Positions 18,401 to 27,866 of a stretch of 64,000 bases of DNA are shown one piece after another. Location: positions 496,001-560,000 of the forward strand of contig JAGKQI010000087.1 of assembly GCA_018806915.1 (NCBI GenBank), given 5' to 3'. The notes under the pieces were generated by a model. The model was not told the DNA's origin. It saw only the letters and a program-made list of their open reading frames with translations, and did no database searches. This DNA is from Phytophthora colocasiae (taxonomy: Eukaryota; Oomycota; Peronosporomycetes; Peronosporales; Peronosporaceae). The position numbers and the translations under genes were made by a program. Each line of letters starts with the position of its first letter. Within the stretch, counting starts at the first letter, position 1.

Positions 18401-19251
18401 AACGCTTGGAACTCAGGACCTGGATGCTTGCCCTCCAAGGATATTGGGAAAATGAGACGTGCACCCGTGCATGTACCCGACACAGTGCGCTGGCAGTGAC
18501 TGTAGCTTACAGCTCATGATGAAAGGGTTCAGCAGAACTTATCCATGCTTCATTGAAGCCTTCAACCGTTGAATCAACGCACTCATTATTTTCAGATTTG
18601 CACAGGTGATTGTGTAACAGTTTACGAGTTTACCAACGCAGCACAAACAGTCGCAACGTCGTGTGCCTAGGCTTACGGTACACACAAACACGATCAGGTC
18701 GTTTACAGCTAGTGTCGCGTTATCATTGAAACGAGGGCATTTTTCCTGTCAAGTGCGTCTCGAGACACCCAAGTCCTTGGAGGAGCATGCACCTCAGCAC
18801 TTATTTACTCTTCTGTTAGAGGCTCAAGTTTTGGACGCAATGGCACCGACCCGGCTCAAACGGATCACAAGATTTCCACGATCATGCGGCGTTTGTATCC
18901 GGAGACTTACATTTGATAGTGCATTCCGGAAATACATGAACTGGTTTCTTTTGTCACCTCTGCCAAGTTGGATGTGACAAACTCCATCTGTATGAAACCA
19001 ATACATGTACGTGCAGACAAGTTGTGCCATTTGCTCCAACACTACAGGTGTCAAGGTTGCTGTTTTTTTCTGTTCGAACCCATGCAAACCAGCCGAACGG
19101 CATCTGAGGCGGAGGAACGGAACAACCACACGAGAGGTTTATCCTACAGCGCTGCATCAACCTTCGAGCCACACAATCGCCATGATCACTAGGATAGGCA
19201 TAGCGGATAGGACGACGCTGCTGGCGACGAACAGTTCGTACGAACTCCCTT
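18401..19251. other. gene-poor stretch between Kazal genes
   Basis: It contains the promoter side of the broken Kazal gene and no supported gene. On the plus strand near 19005-19110, the frame YVQTSCAICSNTTGVK then FFCSNPCKP has a CxxC...CxxC pattern like the zinc-knuckle tail of some transposases. This may be a transposon remnant, but the support is weak. Confidence 0.3.
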
Positions 19252-19269
19252 GCTCATTCTCGAATTTGC
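19252..19269 (+). promoter_or_regulatory. oomycete Inr/FPR core promoter
   Basis: GCTCATTCTCGAATTTGC is the cleanest match in the window to the oomycete initiator plus flanking element. It ends 9 bp before the ATG at 19279, so the 5' UTR would be very short. Confidence 0.75.
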
Positions 19270-19278
19270 TGTTTCAAG

Positions 19279-20280
19279 ATGAAGTTTTCCGCTGGACTTG
19301 TTTTCGTTGCCGTCGCGGTCGCTGGTGCCGCCTCCGAGTCAACCAACACGTTGACTGTCGACCCCAAGACGCTCACGCACATGGACCCTGACATGATTAC
19401 GGGTCTGGGCCCTGCCGTCCCCGCTGGAAACAACCCCAAGATCAAGAAGGCCATGGACGAGCTGGCCGGCTCGGGCAGCGGCAACTACTACACCATCGAT
19501 CCCCACTCGTTGCCTACAGTGGACCCGAAGAACATTATTGGTTTGGGTCCTCAGGTGGTCCCTGGTATGCCCGGTTACGGCAAGAATGAGGCGGCTAACA
19601 AGGCTTTGGAGGAGTTCACCAAACAGGAAGGAGGAACCACCAACCCGCGTAAGTTGGAATCCACCAACACTTTGACTGTCGACCCCAAGACGCTTCCGAG
19701 TGGAAACCCTTCTACGATTACGGGTCTTGGTCCTATGACGCCGGCTACCAACCCGAAGCTTAAGGAGGCCATGGACTCTCTTGCGGGTTCGCACGACAGC
19801 AACTACCACACCATCGACCCGCATACGCTGCCTACCCAGGACCCTAAGTACCTCGAAGGTCTTGGCCCCATGACGCCTGCTGGTGACAACCCGAAGGTTC
19901 AGAAGGCTATGGACGACCTGGCTACTAAGACCAACACGCTGGATACCACCAAGACGGCTCCCCCAACGTTCAACCCTGCGATGTACGAAGGTCTGGGCCC
20001 TGCCATTCTCCCCGGTATGCCCGGTTACGGTCAAAATGCGCAGTTCAACAAGGCCTGGAAGGAATTCCAGAACCAGGAAGGTGCGTCTACCAGCTCCAGC
20101 GGTAACAGCCCTTCCAAGTGCGCCCAGGTTTGCCCTGATGTGTACGAGCCTGTTTGTGGCACGGATGGTGTCACGTACGGCAACTCGTGCGAGCTGGGCA
20201 TTGCTAGCTGCAACAACCCCGACAAGCACATTGCTAAGGCTTCTGACGGCGCCTGCTCGACTCAGACGACGCAGAACTAA
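19279..20280 (+). CDS. secreted Kazal-type protease inhibitor with N-terminal repeats
   Basis: A 333-residue secreted protein with a signal peptide at residues 1-18 (MKFSAGLVFVAVAVAGAA). The long middle is a degenerate repeat built on TVDPKTL or TIDPHSLP followed by GLGP and a PGMPGYG or NPKxKxAMD segment. The C-terminus is one complete Kazal domain with six cysteines (KCAQVCPD, EPVCGTDGVTY, NSCELGIASC, DGAC). Oomycete Kazal proteins of this kind (the EPI type) inhibit serine proteases, including host apoplastic subtilisin-like enzymes; the exact target is not deducible. Three broken relatives lie at 14.5, 15.2-18.4 and 27.4 kb, making this the only intact member here. The repeat region may be a spacer or wall-binding part. 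Confidence 0.85.
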   Translation: MKFSAGLVFVAVAVAGAASESTNTLTVDPKTLTHMDPDMITGLGPAVPAGNNPKIKKAMDELAGSGSGNYYTIDPHSLPTVDPKNIIGLGPQVVPGMPGYGKNEAANKALEEFTKQEGGTTNPRKLESTNTLTVDPKTLPSGNPSTITGLGPMTPATNPKLKEAMDSLAGSHDSNYHTIDPHTLPTQDPKYLEGLGPMTPAGDNPKVQKAMDDLATKTNTLDTTKTAPPTFNPAMYEGLGPAILPGMPGYGQNAQFNKAWKEFQNQEGASTSSSGNSPSKCAQVCPDVYEPVCGTDGVTYGNSCELGIASCNNPDKHIAKASDGACSTQTTQN

Positions 20281-20527
20281 TTGTCGCTGCAATAACCCAA
20301 CGTGATGGCGTTTAGATCAAATATTTTTGTCACTTCTCCTTTCGTGTTCTTCTTTTGAAAGAAATGCGACAGTGTAGTAAATGCAGGACGTCCTGGAAGC
20401 AGCGTTTCCATCACGTCATGGGTAGTGGCACTGAGGATCCTCCGATGCTTGGAATCTGGTTTGAGTCGTGTCTGCCAACGATGGACGGACGAAACGTTTG
20501 ATCTTCTCGCTCTCTCGTCTCTAGGTA

Positions 20528-22460
20528 CTAGCGCTCTGGGCGCCCGCTACGCGGGCGCGTGGGCATGGTTGGTCCCAGTAGTTTGGTATGGTAAAAAAAT
20601 CAGTGAAGTTGAAAATATTACATGGTTCAAGGATGTTACACATGAAAGTAAAATTTTATTCATAAAAATATGCACTTAGAAATCGAAGATCTCCCGATAG
20701 ACAATGTTCTTGGTGTGTACGTTCCTGTCTCCGTCGATCGCTTCCGGGTCCACGGCTATCTTGATCGCCTTCCGTGAAGTCACCCTCGACAACGCGACAT
20801 ACAGCTGTCCATGCGCGAACACAGGGGACTCGAGGTAGATCCCTACGTGGTGGATAGACTGTCCTTGGGCCTTGTTGATCGTCATCGCAAATGCCGGAAC
20901 CACAGAAAACTGTTTTCGCCGAAGCTTGAACGGGAATTCCTTGTCGTCGTCTTCATTGTAGAAGATGATACGCGGAATGAACACTCGCTTTCCCTTGAGC
21001 GGCCCAGTCATAATCGTAGCTTCAATGCTTCGCTCACGCAGTGACACCACTCGGAGTCGTGTTCCGTTACATAACCCTGCGTCGCTGTTCAGGTTGCGAA
21101 TCATAATGATCGGAGTTCCAACTTTCAATACAATCCGGTGTGGCGGGATACCAGAGAAATTCAGAGACTTTAAGAACTCTGGCTCAAACATGTTTGGATC
21201 CGCAACACCTTCCAGACTGTCAACAGAGAGGTACTATTTTGTTTCTCCTGATATACGTTCCGAGACCATGTCGTTGATTCTCCTCACACTTGCGTTCATT
21301 GGTGCCAAAATAGCTCGTTCAACGAAGTAGTCATCCGGAAGATTGTCGTCTCCAACGTCAGGATACACTGCATCAATAAGCGCATTGACGTTGCGCTTCC
21401 GCCTGTTCTCATCCGGATCATAAACATCTCGATTAGCTGATGATTCCGCTGGCGGTAGAAGATTGAAGTTTGGAGGTGCTTCCATGTCTTCGTTCTCTTT
21501 GGTTTCTTCGTCATCCCATCGATCATCCCCTCGTGTGTCTGGTAATGCACATGTCGGGCGGAAGACATATGTCGTTCTCACTGATATCGGAGTTGACTGG
21601 ATATCGACCCTCCCCAATCTGAAGCAAGAAGTCGGAAAACTCTGCCAATTCAGCGGCGCTTGCTGGGTCCAGGGCCGTCAGAAAACGCATATTCTTTCGT
21701 CAAACGCACTTGTCGTAGATGGGTCCACAGTGAAGAAGACTTGAAGCAAGCATCCAGCGTTTCTGCCCGAGTAGCATCCTTCAACACAGGCAAGATTTGT
21801 CGATGGTCTCCACTGAAAACCATGAGCGAATGGCTCCTCATAATATCCCGGAACGACCGATCCACAGCTTCGAAGCACGCTCGATTCATCATAGGAGCTT
21901 CTTCCCAGGTGATTAAACTTGCCTTGCGGAGCCGTTCTGCCTTCTGGCTCTGCCAAGACAGACTACATGTTGAAAACTCGGACAGTTTAAGCGGGATCCG
22001 AAAGGTAGAATGTGCCGTGTGTCCTCCAGTCAACAACGTCGCTGCGATTCCACTGGAAGCCACTGCTATCACCACCGTTCTCTGTAGACGGACAGGAGCA
22101 AGTATCTGCTCCAGCAAGAACGATTTACCAGTTCCACCCGGCCCGTCCACAAATAACAGTTTCTGTCCACCGACTGGGTGGTGTACAGCTCCGATGACTT
22201 GGTCAAAAATGTATTTCTGGTTCTGGTTCATCTGATCCGCAAGCGTCGCAGTTCTCTCGAGGTCGTCCGGTTCGTACGCCGCAACCTCCTGTGCGACGAT
22301 ATCCATAGGATCCGCAGACTGGCGTGCGACTTCATCAGAAACGTCGCTGTACGTTTCGAGACCAGGAAGTCCATACGTATGTAGCGTTTTTGCGTTCGAA
22401 ATCAGATACTCCGCCAGCCACGTCAGGCACTTATACTCCGCTATGCGCCAGACTTCCTCG
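20528..22460 (-). mobile_element. 5'-truncated Helitron with identifiable 3' end
   Basis: Read on the minus strand, the 3' end has a stem-loop (stem GCGCCCGC, 3-nt loop; 20540-20558), then eight bases, then CTAG at 20531-20528, and the next base is T. Hairpin, CTRR and insertion before T are the Helitron 3' signature. The helicase coding region lies inside. The Rep/HUH part and 5' end are missing; sequence past 22460 turns into unrelated AT-rich repeats of ATTAGGTTCGA. Confidence 0.8.
20676..22460 (-). pseudogene. Helitron PIF1-like helicase, disrupted
   Basis: Walker A is VDGPGGTGKSFLLEQIL and the motif-II region is LITWEEAPMMNRACFEA. FSGDHRQILPV follows. The C-terminal part has IPPHRIVLKVGTPIIMIRNL, FAMTINKAQGQS and LYVALSRVTSRKAIKI, all typical of Helitron helicases. 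The frame breaks between about 21650 and 21617, and a TAG near 21234 separates two otherwise continuous segments. The upstream part (EEVWRIAEYKCLTWL) is open to about 22460, where homology ends. The gene is decayed and lacks the replication-initiator domain. Confidence 0.85.
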
Positions 22461-22746
22461 TCACGGTTTGTTAGGTTCGATTCGATTAAGTTCGTTCTAT
22501 TAGGTTCGAAAATCCGATTAGGTTCGAATCCAGATAAGTCCGAATAATTACGTGGACAGTGCTAGTTTTGTAATTTCTGGAAAGAAGGTTCCAGTCAATA
22601 AGGTAGGTTCAGCTACTTTGATAGGAGAAAAGTGTATAGAAATGTATCGAGACGCGCACCAAAAAAGATGCCACTCGAAAGGCTCAGGCCGGTGGAAAGG
22701 GGCGTGACCGACGGACAGACACGTTATGATCTTACTGTGAAGTTGA
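22461..22746. other. AT-rich spacer between Helitron and array
   Basis: The first 90 bp carry short degenerate repeats of TTAGGTTCGA / ATTAAGTTCG. The rest has no recognisable coding or structural feature. Confidence 0.35.
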
Positions 22747-25700
22747 CTAGCCGAGTGCCGCCCGCTTTTGCGGGCGGTTTGTATGTGTTTGGTTGAAACC
22801 CGTGGGGCTCACTGTTCCAGTTCGCCCCACTACTCACCATCGGCGCCACACCTTCGGCGCGCGCCAGTTGACCGAGGTGCTACCTTCGCTTCGCTCGGTA
22901 GGATGTATTTTAGCCGAGTGCCGCCCGCTTTTGCGGGCGGTTTATATGTGTTTGGTTGAAACCCGTGGGGCTCACTGTTCCAGTTCGCCCCACTACTCAC
23001 CATCGGCGCCACACCTTCGGCGCGCGCCGGTTGGCCGAGGTACCTTCGCTTCGCTCGGTAGGATGCATTTTAGCCAATCACCGGTCTGTAAAGCGGGGCA
23101 GCTCAGCATTTTAATCGTACTTAGCTTACTTTTGTCCAATTAAATATTTTGTGGCCGGGTGTGCGGACCAATCAGAGGCCATGGAGAGGGTTATCATTAG
23201 TGGGCTATATTTGTAATTTTGGCATTCCTGAGAGCAGTCTAGAACATAGGGATAGGCTACACCATGGGAAAATACAGTATAGAAAACCTACATGTACGAA
23301 ATGGAGAGACAGGTAGCTACGCAGGTTTATGCGCTACGACGTTGAACGGACACACAGACACACAGACACCGCACTAGCCTAGAGAGTAGAGACTAGCCGA
23401 GTGCCGCCCGCTTTTGCGGGCGGTTTGTATGTGTTTGGTTGAAACCCGTGGGGCTCACTGTTCCAGTTCGCCCCACTACTCACCATCGGCGCCACACCTT
23501 CGGCGCGCGCCAGTTGACCGAGGTGCTACCTTCGCTTCGCTCGGTAGGATGTATTTTAGCCGAGTGCCGCCCGCTTTTGCGGGCGGTTTATATGTGTTTG
23601 GTTGAAACCCGTGGGGCTCACTGTTCCAGTTCGCCCCACTACTCACCATCGGCGCCACACCTTCGGCGCGCGCCGGTTGGCCGAGGTGCTACCTTCGCTT
23701 CGCTCGGTAGGATGCATTTTAGCCAATCTCCGGTCTGTAAAGCGAGCATTTTAATCGTACTTAGCTTACTTTTGTCCAATTAAATATTTTGTGGCCGGGT
23801 GTGCGGACCAATCAGAGGCCATGGAGAGGGTTATCATTAGTGGGCTATATTTGTAATTTTGGCATTCCTGAGAGCAGTCTAGAACATAGGGATAGGCTAC
23901 ACCATGGGAAAATACAGTATAGAAAACCTACATGTACGAAATGGAGAGACAGGTAGCTACGCAGGTTTATGCGCTACGACGTTGAACGGACACACAGACA
24001 CACAGACACCGCACTAGCCTAGAGAGTAGAGACTAGCCGAGTGCCGCCCGCTTTTGCGGGCGGTTTGTATGTGTTTGGTTGAAACCCGTGGGGCTCACTG
24101 TTCCAGTTCGCCCCACTACTCACCATCGGCGCCACACCTTCGGCGCGCGCCAGTTGACCGAGGTGCTACCTTCGCTTCGCTCGGTAGGATGTATTTTAGC
24201 CGAGTGCCGCCCGCTTTTGCGGGCGGTTTATATGTGTTTGGTTAAAACCCGTGGTGCTCACTGTTCCAGTTCGCCCCACTACTCACCATCGGCGCCACAC
24301 CTTCGGCGCGCGCCGGTTGGCCGAGGTGCTACCTTCGCTTCGCTCGGTAGGATGCATTTTAGCCAATCTCCGGTCTGTAAAGCGAGCATTTTAATCGTAC
24401 TTAGCTTCATTTTGTCCAATGAAAATTTTGTGGCCGAGTGTGCGGACCAATCAGAGGCTATTGAGAGGGTTATCATTAGTGGGCTATATTTGTAATTTTG
24501 GCATTCCTGAGAGCAGTCTAGAAGATAGGGATAGGCTACACCATGGGAAAATACAGTATAGAATACGTACATGTACACAATGGAGAGACAGGTAGCTACG
24601 CAGGTTTATGCGCTAAGACGTTGAACACACACACAACGGACACACAGACGCCGCACTAGCCTAGAGAGTAGAGACTAGCCGAGTGCCGCCCGCTTTTGCG
24701 GGCGGTTTGTATGTGTTTGGTTGAAACACGTGGGGCTCACTGTTCCAGTTCGCCCCACTACTCACCATCGGCGCCACACCTTAGGCGCGCGCCAGTTGGC
24801 CGAGGTGCTACCTTCGCTTCGCTCGGTAGGATGTATTTTAGCCAATCACCAGTGGGGGCTGCGAGCTCGCGAGCTCGCAGCTACTATTTCGTACTTATCG
24901 AAGCAATTTTAGCCGAGTGCCGCCCGCTTTTGCAGGCGGTTTGTATGTGTTTGGTTGAAACCCGTGGGGCTCACTGTTCCAGTTCGCCCCACTACTCTCC
25001 ATCGGGTTTTAATCGTACTTTGCTTAATTTTGTCCAATCAAATATTTTGTGGCCGGGTGTGCGGACCAATCAGAGGCCCTTGAGAGGGTTATCATTAGTG
25101 GGCTATATTTGTAATTTTGGCATTCCTGAGAGCAGTCTAGAAGATAGGGATAGGCTACACCATGGGAAAATACAGTATAGAATACGTACATGTACAAAAT
25201 GGAGAGACAGGTTGCTACGCAGGTTTATGCGCTACGACGTTGAACACACACACAACGGACACACAGACACACAGACACACAGACACGGCACTAGCCTAGA
25301 GGGCAGAGACTAGCCGAGTGCCGCCCGCTTTTGCGGGCGGTTTGTATGTGTTTGGTTGAAGCCCGTGGTGCTCACTGTTCCAGTTCGCCCCACTACTCAC
25401 CATCGGCGCCACACCTTCGGCGCGCGCCAGTTGGCCGAGGTGCTACCTTCGCTTCGCTCGGTAGGATGTATTTTAGCCGAGTGCCGCCCGCTTTTGCGGG
25501 CGGTTTGTATGTGTTTGGTTGAAACCCGTGGGGCTCACTGTTCCAGTTCGCCCCACTACTCTCCATCGGCGCCACACCTTCGGCGCGCGCCAGTTGGCCG
25601 AGGAACCTTCGCTTCGCTCGGTAGGATGTATTTTAGCCGAGTGCCGCCCGCTTTTGCGGGCGGTTTGTATGTGTTTGGTTGAAACCCGTGGGGCTCACTG

Positions 25701-27144
25701 TTCCAGTTCGCCCCACTACTCTCCATCGGCGCCACACCTTCGCTTCGCTCGGTAGGATATATTTTAGCCAATCACCAGTGGGGGCTGCGAGCTCGCAGCT
25801 ACTATTTCGTACTTATCGAAGCAATTTTAGCCGAGTGCCGCCCGCTTTTGCGGGCGGTTTGTATGTGTTTGGGTGAAGCCCGTGGTGCTCACTGTTCCAG
25901 TTCGCCCCACTACTCACCATCGGCGCCACACCTTCGGCGCGCGCCAGTTGACCGAGGTGCTACCTTCGCTTCGCTCGGTAGGATGTATTTTAGCCGAGTG
26001 CCGCCCGCTTTTGCGGGCGGTTTGTATGTGTTTGGTTGAAACCCGTGGGGCTCACTGTTCCAGTTCGCCCCACTACTCACCATCGGCGCCACACCTTCGG
26101 CGCGCGCCAGTTGGCCGAGGTACCTTCGCTTCGCTCGGTAGGATGCATTTTAGCCAATCACCGGTCTGTAAAGCGGGGCAGCTCAGCATTTTAATCGTAC
26201 TTAGCTTACTTTTGTCTAATTAAATATTTTGTGGCCGGGTGTGCGGACCAATCAGAGGCCATGGAGAGGGTTATCATTAGTGGGCTATATTTGTAATTTT
26301 GGCATTCCTGAGAGCAGTCTAGAAGATAGGGATAGGCTACACCATGGGAAAATACAGTATGGAAAACCTACATGTACGAAATGGAGAGACAGGTAGCTAC
26401 GCAGGTTTATGCGCTACGACGTTGAACACACACACAACGGACACACAGACACACAGACACACAGACACACAGACACGGCACTAGCCTAGAGGGTATAGAC
26501 TAGCCGAGTGCCGCCCGCTTTTGCGGGCGGTGTGTATGTGTTTGGTTGAAACCCGTGGTGAACTGTTCCAGTTCGCCCCACTACTCACCATCGGCGCCAC
26601 ACCTTCGGCGCGCGCCGGTTGGCCGAGGTGCTACCTTCGCTTCGCTCGGTAGGATGTATTTTAGCCGAGTGCCGCCCGCTTTTGCGGGCGGTGTGTATGT
26701 GTTTGGTTGAAACCCGTGGTGAACTGTTCCAGTTCGCTCCACTACTCACCATCGGCGCCACACCTTCGGCGCGCGCCAGTTGGCCGAGGTGCTACCTTCG
26801 CTTCGCTCGGTAGGATGTATTTTAGCCAATCACCGGTCTGTAAAGCGGGGCAGCTCAGCATTTTAATCGTACTTAGCTTCATTTTGTCCAATCAATTATT
26901 TTGTGGCCGGGTGTGCGGACCAATCAGAGGCCATTGAGAGGGTTATCATTAGTGGGCTATATTTGTAATTTTGGCATTCCTGAGAGCAGTCTAGAACATA
27001 GGGATAGGCTACACCATGGGAAAATACAGTATAGAATACGTACATGTACAAAATGGAGAGACAGGTAGCTACGCAGGTTTATGCGCTACGACGTTGAACA
27101 GACACACAGACACACAGACACGGCACTAGCCTAGAGGGTAGAGA
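22747..27144 (-). mobile_element. tandem array of six non-autonomous Helitrons
   Basis: Six head-to-tail units, minus orientation: 22747-23392, 23393-24032, 24033-24674, 24675-25309, 25310-26509 and 26510-27144. Each ends in a hairpin (CCGCCCGC stem, TTTT/AAAA loop), CACTCGG, then CTAG. At each internal junction CTAG is followed directly by TC. At the outer borders the base before TC is A and the base after CTAG is T, as for Helitron insertion between A and T. Units share about 640 bp; the fifth is about 1.2 kb through extra copies of a 163-bp 3'-end module that end in CTAA instead. An A/C-rich microsatellite (CACACAGA) sits near each 5' end. No coding capacity. Confidence 0.8.
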
Positions 27145-27360
27145 TGTACTACTGTAGTACAGTACAGTATAATACATGTACTCACTCTCATGAGACGTTC
27201 GCACGTATCAAAGGATTCGGCTAGACTGACTCATCGAACAAAAGTTTACGAGTTTACCAACGGTTCGAAAACAAAAGCACATTGCAACGTGATGTTGAAC
27301 GTCGTCTGCTGATCGTCACGATAGGCCAAGCGGATACCGGCAGAGTGACTGAGTACCAAG

Positions 27361-27786
27361 ATGAACTTCTCCGCTGTACTTTTTCTCGCTGCTTTCGCCG
27401 TCGCTGGTGCCGCCTCCGAATCGACCAACATGTCGACTCTCGACCCCAAGACGCTCACGCGGGTGGACCCTGACACGATTAGAGGTCCGAGCCTTGCCGT
27501 CCCCGCTGGTAACAACCCCAACGTGAAGAACGAGTTGGCCGGATCGAACAACGGCAACTACCACACCATCGACCCTCACTCGCTGCCTACGATGGACCCG
27601 AAGTTTCTACGTGTTGGTCCTTCTGGTAACAACCCAAAACTCCGGAAGCCCGTGGATGAATGGGTTACTTCAAGTGGAACGCCGGACGCCACCAAGACTG
27701 CTCCTCCGACGCTATATCGTATCGACTAGTCCGACAAACGCGTTGCCAAGGCTTCCGACTACGCCTGCTTGACTCATGACAACTAA
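27361..27786 (+). pseudogene. Kazal-family pseudogene lacking the inhibitor domain
   Basis: A paralogue of the gene at 19279. The signal peptide (MNFSAVLFLAAFAVAGAA) and two DPKTL/PAGNNP repeats remain, then the frame stops at 27729 after APPTLYRID. Just downstream, SDKRVAKASDYAC and the shared TAATTGTCGCTG 3' flank show the end of the old Kazal domain, so its core has been deleted. A 122-residue repeat-only secreted peptide could still be made. Confidence 0.75.
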
Positions 27787-27866
27787 TTGTCGCTGCTATT
27801 ATCCAATGTGATGGCATTTTAGATCAAATCTCCCCCCCCCCCCTTTTTTTCCATTCGTAATCTCCT

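Noticed and set aside
22750..22790. GC-rich hairpin followed by TTT resembling a bacterial rho-independent terminator
   Set aside because: The genome is eukaryotic (introns, oomycete promoters), and the hairpin sits at fixed distance from CTAG as in Helitron 3' ends.
23904..23920. TAGGGATA motif similar to part of a homing endonuclease site
   Set aside because: Only a partial match, repeated in every array unit as part of the Helitron body.
22747..27144. Many similar short open frames (Arg/Ser/Pro/His-rich) within the repeat array
   Set aside because: They follow the repeated DNA exactly and vary with it. They have no start-site element or protein features and are explained by the non-coding Helitron units.
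22747..27144. Possible CRISPR-like array of repeats
   Set aside because: Repeats are 160-640 bp with no unique short spacers and no cas-like gene. Helitron junctions explain the spacing.
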